DNA of 22,204 nucleotides from an uncultured Gemella sp. (GCA_927911745.1 CAKMQF010000038.1:1-22204), one strand, 5' to 3'; shown: positions 14,296 to 22,084, counted from the first letter of the stretch. Program-made: numbers and translations. The notes: generated from the sequence alone by a model not told the origin.

Positions 14296-15465
14296 TTAGT
14301 TGTATTTTTTACCGTGATTTTTAGAGGGATATGTCCATGAAAATAGAGTTCCAAAGTGTCCTTGGATATTATTATTTTTTAGTTTTTCTATATATGATTC
14401 TATATCTTCGCAAGTTATTATACTGTTGTTATTATTGTAGGTTAAAATGTGTGAAGCCCATTGCGAGGTCGGATCACCAGCTCCTCCAATTCCACCAAGC
14501 ACCCATTTAGATAGTTTATCATTGTAAGGAAGGATAGTAGTAGTTAATTTTTCGATGTTATATTCACCAAAACGTTTTAGTGAACCAGCTTCTTGGAATT
14601 TAAGAAGTAGCTCTTTAAGTTTATGGTTTTTTTTATCCAAAACATCAGAAAAAGACTCTGCACTATATTCATGAACACTAACATTTTTTGAACTCGTTCG
14701 CTTACAGCTTAGAGTTTTAATAATAGTATCGTTATTGTCAGTTGTTATTTTGACTAATACATCTGTTTTTGGATTACCTCTACTAGGAAGTTTCTTTATA
14801 TTTTTTGGATCTGTTGTTGCATATATGTATTTAATATTTTCTTTTATATTAAAAGAATTAAGTACTGTTGCAAATATAGGGTAATGATATCCATCTATAA
14901 TATTTGATATCCCATTCCAGCGTTTAAGATTATCGTTATTTGAAAGTATTTCAGCAACTCTATTTTCAAAATTTTTTCCTTGGATATCTTTTACTTTCCC
15001 AGGAGATCTGAAATCTCTTAATAAAGTTTTCTCAAGGAGTATATAAAATTCTTCGTAACTAAGAATATCATCAATACATGAGTAATTAGTATTATTTTTA
15101 TATTTTTTTTGTTGTTTATTAAATTTTTCATTTTCCTTTTTGCTAAGACCATCAGGATAGATAAGGAAAGCTTTCTTTATTTTTGGATTGATTTCCTTTA
15201 GATTAAAAGCGTCCCATTGATTTCCTTTAATTCTGTCGGTTCTTAGAGACGTTGTAGTAAATAGAATCCATTCTTCAGAATCAGTAATTTCTAAATGAAA
15301 CGCGGAATAGAATTGTTTATTGTTTTTAAATCCAGTTTTTCCTAATCTGTATTCTTTAGTAAACTTAGGTAAGTCTCCTTTTTTAAAAAATCTAGCAACC
15401 AATTCCTCCAGGTTATTTTGTGCATTTTTTCCACGTATTGATTTTTCTCCATTTGTTAATTCCAT
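14296..15465 (-). CDS. MspI-like type II restriction endonuclease
   Basis: A 389-residue protein, complete, with AAGGAG before its ATG. The C-terminal 220 residues resemble R.MspI, which cuts CCGG. RGNPKTDVLVKI (Asp235) matches MspI's GGSPKTDATIRF, and LSCKRTSSKNVSVHEYSAES (Lys255) matches its NIKHSSKKKVSIAEYDVET region. The closing HFGTLFSWTYPS matches GFGTGLNWTY. Asp235 and Lys255 would be the metal-binding catalytic pair of this PD-(D/E)xK variant; MspI's catalytic Asn is Ser253 here. The N-terminal roughly 160 residues are an extra domain not found in the 262-residue MspI, perhaps for added DNA contacts or control. It converges on the C5 methyltransferase gene, forming the R-M pair. Specificity CCGG is inferred from family resemblance only. 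Confidence 0.85.
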   Translation of the reverse strand: MELTNGEKSIRGKNAQNNLEELVARFFKKGDLPKFTKEYRLGKTGFKNNKQFYSAFHLEITDSEEWILFTTTSLRTDRIKGNQWDAFNLKEINPKIKKAFLIYPDGLSKKENEKFNKQQKKYKNNTNYSCIDDILSYEEFYILLEKTLLRDFRSPGKVKDIQGKNFENRVAEILSNNDNLKRWNGISNIIDGYHYPIFATVLNSFNIKENIKYIYATTDPKNIKKLPSRGNPKTDVLVKITTDNNDTIIKTLSCKRTSSKNVSVHEYSAESFSDVLDKKNHKLKELLLKFQEAGSLKRFGEYNIEKLTTTILPYNDKLSKWVLGGIGGAGDPTSQWASHILTYNNNNSIITCEDIESYIEKLKNNNIQGHFGTLFSWTYPSKNHGKKYN

Positions 15466-15504
15466 TTTTTCTCCTTTATGGCTTTGAATATTTGTTTTCT
15501 TTTT

Positions 15505-15542
15505 ATTATATAATGGAATATATTTTACTGAAATATCAGTAA
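15505..15542 (-). promoter_or_regulatory. endonuclease promoter with overlapping palindrome
   Basis: On the minus strand TATAAT (15510-15505) lies upstream of the nuclease gene. The perfect palindrome TTACTGAAATATCAGTAA (15525-15542) covers the expected -35 position, where only a weak TTTCAG is found. It is a plausible operator, perhaps for the methyltransferase extension, delaying nuclease synthesis. A sequence matching it was not seen at the methyltransferase promoter. Confidence 0.5.
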
Positions 15543-15761
15543 TTATAGTTGCTCCTTATATAAGATTTTCTATAGAATATTCATATATTTATTTTATATA
15601 GTTTTTTATTAATAATATTATATCTTACTTTAAGTTAATTTACAAAAAATAATTGAAAAAAATTATAAATTTTTACTACAATAATTTGAAAATTATATAA
15701 AATGAAGTATATTTTTGAAATTGTTATTTCGTGAATATTCTGAAATTTATATCAAAAAAGT

Positions 15762-15791
15762 ATTTACAATTCAATGTAAATGTTTTATAAT
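15762..15791 (+). promoter_or_regulatory. promoter and operator of the biosynthesis/export cluster
   Basis: TTTACA (15763-15768), exactly 17 bases, then TATAAT (15786-15791). The -35 box forms one arm of the inverted repeat ATTTACA (15762-15768)/TGTAAAT (15775-15781), a likely regulator site. The 15546-15761 interval holds only very AT-rich sequence that I cannot assign. Confidence 0.7.
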
Positions 15792-15921
15792 AGTTTAAAA
15801 TAAATTGAATACGATGGTTATTTTTATGAAAATAATAAAAATGATATTATATAATACTATAGTAGACAATTTAATGTAGTATAGAATAGAGAATCTTCAA
15901 TTTTAAAAGGAGTTGAATTGT

Positions 15922-16092
15922 ATGGGAAATAATTTTGTACTATTTAAAAATAACAAATCAAAGTCATATTATATATTCTTTATAAATCATAACTTGAAAA
16001 TCGAAATCAGCAAAAATTTATATAGAACAATATCAAATTATCCAAAAAGTAATGAAATAATGCAGGATAAAATAAAATCTATTTGGAATTAG
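15922..16092 (+). CDS. 56-residue protein at the head of the cluster (possible recognition domain)
   Basis: This small gene has a good AGGAG site and follows the cluster promoter. The product (SYYIFFINHNLKIEISKNLY, then ISNYPKSNEIMQDKIKSIWN) reads like beta strands followed by helices, reminiscent of small PqqD-type recognition domains that bind leader peptides. That resemblance is impressionistic. Alternatively it is the N-terminus of the next protein. Just before its stop the frame used by the arginase-family gene is open from about 16074 (through ISKNNLNKENV to the Met at 16139), so a one-base slip in the A-rich stretch near 16064-16077 would fuse the two. It has no Gly- or Cys-rich core typical of a precursor peptide. 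Confidence 0.5.
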   Translation: MGNNFVLFKNNKSKSYYIFFINHNLKIEISKNLYRTISNYPKSNEIMQDKIKSIWN

Positions 16093-16138
16093 TAAGAATA
16101 ATTTAAATAAAGAAAATGTTATAAATAATAATATAAGT

Positions 16139-16993
16139 ATGTTTAATAGCAAAAAGATAAGTATAAATGAAGTAAATACCAAAAATAAAGAAATAGTATT
16201 TTTAGGTTTTCCATATGATTTAGGTTCTTCAAATTATTCAGGATCAAGATGGGCGCCTAGTTTATTGAGGGAATACAGTGGTTCTTTGTATGATTATTTT
16301 AATAATGATTTTGTTAAATTGCCTCTTATGGCATGTGATATTGGAGATATAAATAGAAGAATTTTTAGAACTAACGGTAAAGAGTTTGATTTTTCTTCTA
16401 ATATTATAGAATATTTAATTTCATGTAATAAAATACCGATAATTCTAGGTGGTGATCATTCTATTTCCTACTCTACAATTAAAGGAGTTATAAATTCAAA
16501 AAAGAAATTTGGTATTATTCATTTTGATTCTCATCAAGATTTTCAAATAGAATTAAGTTCAGAAGAATGTTGGAATGAAAATTTACATCATGGAAATTTT
16601 TTTAATTGGCTTGTAGCAAATAAAGAAATAGAGCATATATATCAATTTGGTATTGATGAGTATTCAAAAAAATATACAAACAAGAAGATTGATACTTATA
16701 CTACCAAAGAGGTTTTATCTAATATAGATAATATTTTAGAAAATATAGATAAAAGTATAGAGTATTATTTAACATTCGATGTAGATTGTTTATCAACGGA
16801 ATTTATAGTATCAACTGGAACCCCAATTCCTGGGGGATTTACATATAGAGAGATAAATTATATTATTGATAAATTAGAGGAATTTAATGTAAAAATTATG
16901 GCTTTAGATTTTGTTGAATTAAATGATAAAAATAGAATAGATAGTTTAAATATATGTAAGATTATTCTAGATTTTATTAAAATATTGAGGTGA
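16139..16993 (+). CDS. arginase/agmatinase-family ureohydrolase
   Basis: A 284-residue ureohydrolase-fold enzyme that would hydrolyse a guanidino group (C-N hydrolysis releasing urea or a relative) with a binuclear Mn centre. All six metal ligands are present: His107 in LGGDHSISYS, Asp130, His132 and Asp134 in IIHFDSHQDF, and Asp214 and Asp216 in YLTFDVDCLS. Glu260 in ALDFVELN and the GTPIPGGFTYRE loop are also conserved. Overall it matches the arginase/agmatinase/formimidoylglutamase superfamily; the substrate cannot be fixed. The ATG at 16139 lacks a Shine-Dalgarno site, suggesting coupling to, or original fusion with, the 56-residue frame upstream. Its stop overlaps the ribosome binding site of the next gene. 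In this cluster it might act on a small guanidino compound or on arginine in a peptide, as known for peptide arginases. Confidence 0.85.
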   Translation: MFNSKKISINEVNTKNKEIVFLGFPYDLGSSNYSGSRWAPSLLREYSGSLYDYFNNDFVKLPLMACDIGDINRRIFRTNGKEFDFSSNIIEYLISCNKIPIILGGDHSISYSTIKGVINSKKKFGIIHFDSHQDFQIELSSEECWNENLHHGNFFNWLVANKEIEHIYQFGIDEYSKKYTNKKIDTYTTKEVLSNIDNILENIDKSIEYYLTFDVDCLSTEFIVSTGTPIPGGFTYREINYIIDKLEEFNVKIMALDFVELNDKNRIDSLNICKIILDFIKILR

Positions 16994-16998
16994 TGTAA

Positions 16999-18220
16999 TT
17001 GAAATTGAAAAAATTAATAAGTAACTCTAATGTGAAAAAGGAGGAAATATGCTCTTCTGTTGATTTCAGAAAGAAATTGCTTAAAGATAGTCTATTTTTT
17101 GACTTGTACTTTAAATATAAATCTCCTAGATACGACATAGAGAATAATTTTTTTTCAAAAAAAATATTTTAGGAGATACTTTTGTTTATGAGAGAAATAT
17201 TACTTATGAAAATATAGAGAGCCAGTATAACAAGTTATTAAAAACTACTGATAAAATCTTTTTATTTAATTCTGGTATGGCGGCAATAACAATACTTATA
17301 AAAACATATATAGAAGGATATAATAAAACTAAGCTAAATATATTAAGTACTTTAGGTTATTTTGAAACTGATAAGTTTTTTAGGAAATTATCTTTTCCTG
17401 TTGTGTATACCTCTGTAAATAATGAAGTAGAATTGGTAAATGAAATTATTTCAAATGAGATAGATATTCTATTTATTGAACCCGTGACCTATTCATTAAA
17501 TATGAATATTTTTGATATTTATCACATAATCAAAGTATTTAATGATAGTACTGACGATAAAAGAATGAGACTTATTATTATAGATGTAACATTAGCTAGC
17601 CATTTCAATATAGATATCGACAAAATAAGAAAAATATTAATTAAAGAAAATATAATTTGCGCTGTGGTTCAATCACTAATTAAATTATATCAATTTGGAT
17701 TTGAATTAACTAGTGCTGGTATGGCGGTATTAATTTGTAACTCTAGTAATTTAAACATTAAAAATGAATATGAAAAATATGAAAATACAATAATAGAAAA
17801 TAGGATGTTGTATAGTACAAATTTAAATTTATCATCGCTAAGAATACTCACTAATAAATTTTTATTTGATGAAATTTATTTGAATACTTATATTAGAAGA
17901 ATTCATGAAAATAATAGTTATGTTGCCAAAAATATTAGTAATAAAAAATATAAAAAAATAGTTCATCCTTCATTTATTGATACCACATATCCTTATGCGC
18001 AAGCACCGTTTGTTTTAATTCAATTAAAAAAATGATATAGAGAGTGAGTAATGACAGTGTAATAAAAAAAATTTTCGATACCTTAGGAAAGGATGATATT
18101 TTTGTAGATTACGGATCTAGTTTTGGTTTCTATAAAACTAGAATTGAAAAAATTATATATGATATAAATTATAGAAAATGTTTTTTAAAAATATCAGTAG
18201 GCTACTGTAAGAATATATAA
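16999..18220 (+). pseudogene. Cys/Met-metabolism-type PLP enzyme, disrupted by frameshifts
   Basis: Three segments form one PLP enzyme of about 400 residues. The first runs from a TTG at 16999 (GAGG eight bases upstream) to a TAG at 17170-17172. In a T8-C-A8 tract (17148-17164) the frame must slip -1 to continue with DTFVYERNITYENIESQYNK and FNSGMAAITI, a typical substrate/cofactor loop. This frame carries the Lys region QSLIKLYQFGFELTSAGM, resembling the PLP-lysine block of cystathionine gamma-synthase-like enzymes, and stops at 18033-18035 right after an A7 run. The C-terminus lies in a third frame (GSSFGFYKTRIE ... LKISVGY, to 18218-18220) and also carries a TAG at 18038. Both A runs contain A-AAA-AAA in frame, but at the second a -1 slip meets that TAG. 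Real decay seems likelier than programmed slippage; read error is possible. Confidence 0.65.
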
Positions 18221-18265
18221 ATGATATTATACAATTATTAAATAGTATATAATAAGGAGGCTTTT

Positions 18266-19339
18266 ATGGAAATTAGTAAATCAATTTATCCACAGTTTAG
18301 AAAAGAATTTTTTGAAAATATAATAAGATTAAAAACCCCTTGTGTTTGTTATGATTACGATTTTTTAACAAAGACTATTGAAAATTTTAAAAAAGATTTA
18401 TCACTATTTTCAGGTTCAGAATTGTATTTTGCAGTAAAAGCTAATAACAATGCAGAAATATTAAAAATAATAAAAAAATATGATTTAGGTGTAGATGTTG
18501 CAAGTTATGAAGAGTATAATTTTGTAAAAAAATTAGGTTTCAATAAAATATCACTAACCACTCCCTCATTAAATTCACATGAAATTCAAGAAATTTCCAA
18601 AAATATAGTAATAGACATAGATGATGTAGAACAAATTAATCATATTAATGGAGAAAATATTGGAATTAGAATATGTTTAGATAATTCTAATTATAAATAT
18701 TTTGGTATTTCTTTAAACAATACTCATGATTTTGAGTATATCAGAAAGAAAAATAAAAAAATTGTACGAATACATTTTCATGCTAATAACTTTACTATTG
18801 ACGAATTAGTATATAGAATTGAATTATCTAAGACACTAATTAAAAAGTATCCTACGATTAGAGAGGTAAATATGGGAGGCGATTTATTGACGTTGTATAA
18901 GGATAGGAAAAAGTTTTTAAAAATTTTGATTCAATTAAATAATGATGAAATTTTCAAAAATATTAGACTAATTTTTGAACCCGGCGATGCAATAGTAAAG
19001 TATTGTGGATTTTTACTTACAACAATTATTAATGAAAAAAATATAGATAATCAGAATATATTATTTACTGACTCCTCTATGTGGGTTTCTGCACCATGGG
19101 GTGTAGAAAAACCAATAGTATTAAATAATAATGACTCTAAAATAGAATATACAATAATGGGGAATACTATGTATTATGGTGATTGTTTCGGAAAATTTTT
19201 ACTTGAAAAAAAAGATAAAGGTGATAAAATAATTTTTCCAGGATTTGGAAGTTATACAATATCTAATTTTAGAAAATTTCATCTTTATGAGAAATATAGA
19301 GAATATATGATAATAGATAAAATAAAATTTAAAATATGA
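18266..19339 (+). CDS. fold-type III PLP decarboxylase-like enzyme (Orn/Lys/DAP family)
   Basis: A complete 357-residue protein of the ornithine/diaminopimelate decarboxylase superfamily. The PLP lysine is Lys58 in LYFAVKANNN. Also present are GVDVASYEEY (68-84 region), RIHFHANNF (169-176), EVNMGGDLL and IFEPGDAIV (237-244). The C-terminal barrel ends with FPGFGSYTISNFRKFH. Two features differ from classical members: the active-site Cys of the GPTCD motif is replaced (MGNTMYYGD, 298-306; a Cys follows at 307), and EPGR reads EPGD. It may therefore act on an unusual amino acid, or on a tethered or peptide substrate. AAGGAGG precedes the ATG. It follows the broken PLP gene and lies 9 bases before the ABC ATPase, indicating one operon. 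Confidence 0.8.
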   Translation: MEISKSIYPQFRKEFFENIIRLKTPCVCYDYDFLTKTIENFKKDLSLFSGSELYFAVKANNNAEILKIIKKYDLGVDVASYEEYNFVKKLGFNKISLTTPSLNSHEIQEISKNIVIDIDDVEQINHINGENIGIRICLDNSNYKYFGISLNNTHDFEYIRKKNKKIVRIHFHANNFTIDELVYRIELSKTLIKKYPTIREVNMGGDLLTLYKDRKKFLKILIQLNNDEIFKNIRLIFEPGDAIVKYCGFLLTTIINEKNIDNQNILFTDSSMWVSAPWGVEKPIVLNNNDSKIEYTIMGNTMYYGDCFGKFLLEKKDKGDKIIFPGFGSYTISNFRKFHLYEKYREYMIIDKIKFKI

Positions 19340-19348
19340 GGAAATATT

Positions 19349-20305
19349 ATGAAAGAGATAATTAGTGTTGAGAGTCTTAGTAAAGACTACATAATAAAAA
19401 ATAGAGTTAGCTTTTTTAATACGGAAAAGACAGTTAAACAAGCGTTGAAGGATATAAATTTTAGTATTAAAGAAGGAGAAATTGTAGGATACATAGGAAA
19501 TAATGGAGCCGGGAAATCTACAACAATAAAATTACTGTTAGGAATACTAACTAGTACAAAAGGTTCAATAAAAGTGTTCGGTAAAGATCCGTTTGTAAAC
19601 AGGCAAAAAAATGCTAAAAACATAGGTGCACTATTCGGACAAAAATCACATTTATGGTGGGATTTACCACTAATTGATTCTTTTGAGTATTTAGCAAAAA
19701 TCTATGAAGTAGACAATAAAGAATGGTTAGACTATTTGATAACAGAATTAAATGTAACAGAGTATTTATATCAACCAGTTAGGCAACTATCTTTAGGACA
19801 AAGAATGCGTGGAGAGTTTATAGCTAGTATTATTCATAAGCCTCAACTGGTGTTCCTAGATGAACCAACTATCGGTTTAGATATAGAAACAAAGAAGAAA
19901 ATTATGGAACTAATACTAAAAATAAATGAGAAGTATAATACTACTATCATACTAACAACTCATGAGATTTCTGACATTGAAAAAGTATGTAGGAGAATGA
20001 TTTTGATAAGTGATGGAGAAATTAATTATGATGGTGAAGTGAAGAGCTTCAAGCAAATTTTTAATAAATATAAAAAATTAAAAATGTACGGAGAGAATAT
20101 AGTAGATTTAGATGAAGAAGGAATCTTGCCTTTACGTACAAATATTGATTCTAAGGAATTTGTTTTTGATGAAACTAAATTTAATGTGTTAGATATAATA
20201 AAATTAATACCGAATGAAAGTATTGTTACACAAACTGAAGTATTGGACTTAAACCTACAAGAGGTATTGCTTGTGAAGGATAAGACAGGTGATAAATATG
20301 AATAG
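19349..20305 (+). CDS. ABC-2 exporter ATP-binding protein (COG4586-like)
   Basis: A 318-residue ATPase. It carries Walker A GNNGAGKST (50-58), the Q-loop in LFGQKSHLWWDLPLIDSFEY (Gln98), signature LSLGQ (147-151), Walker B LVFLDEPTIGLD (167-178) and H-loop TTHE (His205). The sequence around the Q-loop and the C-terminal extension of about 90 residues are typical of the COG4586 branch, which works with two ABC-2 permeases of the COG4587/COG3694 types. Both follow immediately here. It would power export from the cytosol of whatever the cluster makes, or provide self-protection. GAGGAAA precedes the ATG, and the stop overlaps the next gene by 8 bases. The substrate is unknown. Confidence 0.92.
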   Translation: MKEIISVESLSKDYIIKNRVSFFNTEKTVKQALKDINFSIKEGEIVGYIGNNGAGKSTTIKLLLGILTSTKGSIKVFGKDPFVNRQKNAKNIGALFGQKSHLWWDLPLIDSFEYLAKIYEVDNKEWLDYLITELNVTEYLYQPVRQLSLGQRMRGEFIASIIHKPQLVFLDEPTIGLDIETKKKIMELILKINEKYNTTIILTTHEISDIEKVCRRMILISDGEINYDGEVKSFKQIFNKYKKLKMYGENIVDLDEEGILPLRTNIDSKEFVFDETKFNVLDIIKLIPNESIVTQTEVLDLNLQEVLLVKDKTGDKYE

Positions 20306-21086
20306 ATTTTTTTCTTATACTTTATATCAATACAAAAGTTTATTACAATACAAATTTAATACGATAATGCAGATAATTGCATCACTTTCTATGGTATTAA
20401 TACAGTATAGTATCTGGTTATATGTTGAAAAATACAATTCTAAAAATATTGATGAAATAATAACTTATGTACTGTTTGCGATTATTTTACAAATAGTTTT
20501 ACCTATAAAAATAACTACTAATTTTGTATCTGAGAAGATTTTAAAAGGTACTATTATTAATTATTTGAATAAGCCTAATGGACTAATAATTATAACGTTT
20601 TTCACTACTTTAGGAAATTTTTTCTATAAATTAAAATTTCAAGTACTGCCGATTTTAGTTATTTATATTCTACTGTTTTATAAGTTAATATTCAAAACTA
20701 TATCTCTTGATAGACTTGTGCTTTTTATATTCGTGTATATTTTGAGTTATATTGTGGCTTTTTTATTAGGTTATATTATTGCATTGTTATCAACAGTATT
20801 TATAAGAATAAACGGTGTATCTGAATTAGTTAATGCTCTTCTTATTATTTTCGGTGGTGGATTGCTGCCTTTAGATTTATATCCGAAACTATTATTGAAA
20901 ATATCAGAGATTACTCCATTTTACGCTGTAATGTATGCACCTATTTCTATTATTGTACATAATAATGATTTAGGAAAAGTTTTATTTATTCTTGGTGTAC
21001 AGATGTTTTGGTTAATCATATTATTGATAATTTCAAAAAGACTATCACAATATGTATTTAACAAGTTTGATATAATGGGAGGTTAA
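20298..21086 (+). CDS. ABC-2 type permease subunit 1
   Basis: A 262-residue membrane protein with about six hydrophobic helices, among them TIMQIIASLSMVLIQYSIWL near the N-terminus and VLFILGVQMFWLIILLII near the end. It has the central conserved loop (GTIINYLNKPNGLIII) seen in COG4587/COG3694-type ABC-2 permeases. I start it at the ATG at 20298 with AGGTGA five bases upstream; a GTG at 20289 overlaps that site and is less likely. It overlaps the ATPase gene and is followed one base later by the second permease, so the three are translationally coupled. Confidence 0.88.
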   Translation: MNRFFSYTLYQYKSLLQYKFNTIMQIIASLSMVLIQYSIWLYVEKYNSKNIDEIITYVLFAIILQIVLPIKITTNFVSEKILKGTIINYLNKPNGLIIITFFTTLGNFFYKLKFQVLPILVIYILLFYKLIFKTISLDRLVLFIFVYILSYIVAFLLGYIIALLSTVFIRINGVSELVNALLIIFGGGLLPLDLYPKLLLKISEITPFYAVMYAPISIIVHNNDLGKVLFILGVQMFWLIILLIISKRLSQYVFNKFDIMGG

Positions 21087-21087
21087 T

Positions 21088-21879
21088 ATGAAGAAACATT
21101 TATATTTATATGCAGAGTTTTTTAAAATGGATGTAAAAAGGATATTGAGTTATAAACTAGATTTTATTATAGGAAATTTTGGTTATTTACTAGATACCCT
21201 TACAACATTATTTGTATTACTTATTACGCTTAATTATACAGAATTAATCGGTGGCTTTTCTTTATATCAATTGTTGTTTTTATATGGTTTTCTAACATTA
21301 ACATCGGCGTTATGGGAATTTTTCTTCGTGACAACTTTAGAAGTTCCATATATAATTCAAACAGGAGAACTTGATTTATTTTTATTAAGACCGCTTAATA
21401 TACTTTATCAATTTATTATTTTCCAATTAGATGAGGAAGCTTTATTTGAGTTAATTACAGGAATAGTAATTGTGATTTTTTCATTATATAACTTAGATAT
21501 TGATGTAAATTATTTATTTATAATAAAATTCATTTTATTTACAATATCTGCGGTTTTAGTAAGAGAAGCTATATATTTAGCACTAGTATCAATTAGCTTC
21601 TTTTCGATAACAAATGATGGTATAAAATCAGTTTTATGGCAATTATATCAATTAGCAAATTATCCAGTTAATATTTATCCGTTTTTCATTAAAGTAGTAC
21701 TGATAATTATTCCATTCGCATTTGTGGGATATTTCCCGGTGGTAAATTTAATAAATTCGCATGATAGTTTTAATTTAGAAACATGGTTTTTAGTATTATT
21801 TGGACCGCTTCTACTTATTTTAATCTATAAAACAATGTGGAATTTCGGATTAAAAAAATATCAAAGTACAGGATCGTAG
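21088..21879 (+). CDS. ABC-2 type permease subunit 2
   Basis: A 263-residue polytopic membrane protein with about six helices. The stretch EVPYIIQTGELDLFLLRPLN is the hallmark loop of this ABC-2 permease family (iqtGelD..LlRPl). GGGAGG lies just before the ATG. With the preceding permease and the ATPase it completes a heterodimeric exporter. The last gene of the unit, the 56-residue peptide, begins 34 bases downstream with no terminator between, consistent with co-transcription of exporter and peptide. Confidence 0.9.
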   Translation: MKKHLYLYAEFFKMDVKRILSYKLDFIIGNFGYLLDTLTTLFVLLITLNYTELIGGFSLYQLLFLYGFLTLTSALWEFFFVTTLEVPYIIQTGELDLFLLRPLNILYQFIIFQLDEEALFELITGIVIVIFSLYNLDIDVNYLFIIKFILFTISAVLVREAIYLALVSISFFSITNDGIKSVLWQLYQLANYPVNIYPFFIKVVLIIIPFAFVGYFPVVNLINSHDSFNLETWFLVLFGPLLLILIYKTMWNFGLKKYQSTGS

Positions 21880-21897
21880 TTGAAAGGCAGGGGTTCT

Positions 21898-21909
21898 AAA
21901 GGAGGTGAT
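21898..21909 (+). promoter_or_regulatory. perfect 12-base ribosome binding site for the terminal peptide
   Basis: AAAGGAGGTGAT is fully complementary to the conserved 3' end of 16S rRNA. GGAGG lies 8 bases before the ATG at 21914. It is the strongest such site in the window and suggests high peptide output relative to the enzymes upstream. Confidence 0.85.
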
Positions 21910-21913
21910 AAGG

Positions 21914-22084
21914 ATGAATGAAGATGTTTTAAAATTAGGTTTGGAAAATTTAGAGACTCAAGAATTATTGGAAGAACTAGACAAATTGGAATTAGAATTG
22001 ATAAATTCAGAGGAAACAGATAAAAACTTTGGGTTTGTTTTTTCTAATGGTGGTGGAAGCAGGCCAAGAATTACAATCGCCTAA
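21914..22084 (+). CDS. 56-residue peptide, candidate RiPP precursor
   Basis: The product has two distinct halves. Residues 1-38 are acidic and Leu/Glu-rich with no Arg (LETQELLEELDKLELELINS), like an amphipathic leader helix. Residues 39-56 read FGFVFSNGGGSRPRITIA, a Gly-rich, Arg-containing tail like a core peptide. There is no Cys, signal peptide or double-Gly cleavage site at the junction. It resembles what I recall of the GGG class of streptococcal radical-SAM-modified RiPP precursors, a comparison from memory. The gene has a perfect ribosome binding site and follows the exporter genes by 34 bases. No modifying enzyme fits in the remaining 120 bases, so one would lie beyond the window. 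It could instead be an unmodified signal or a small regulatory protein. Confidence 0.7.
   Translation: MNEDVLKLGLENLETQELLEELDKLELELINSEETDKNFGFVFSNGGGSRPRITIA

Noticed and set aside
17148..17172. Programmed -1 frameshift as the preferred explanation for the PLP gene
   Set aside because: The first site would work, but the gene has a second break plus a TAG, which fits decay or read error better.
19199..19623. Overlapping minus-strand frames across the decarboxylase-ATPase junction
   Set aside because: They are antisense to two clearly conserved genes and have no initiation signals.
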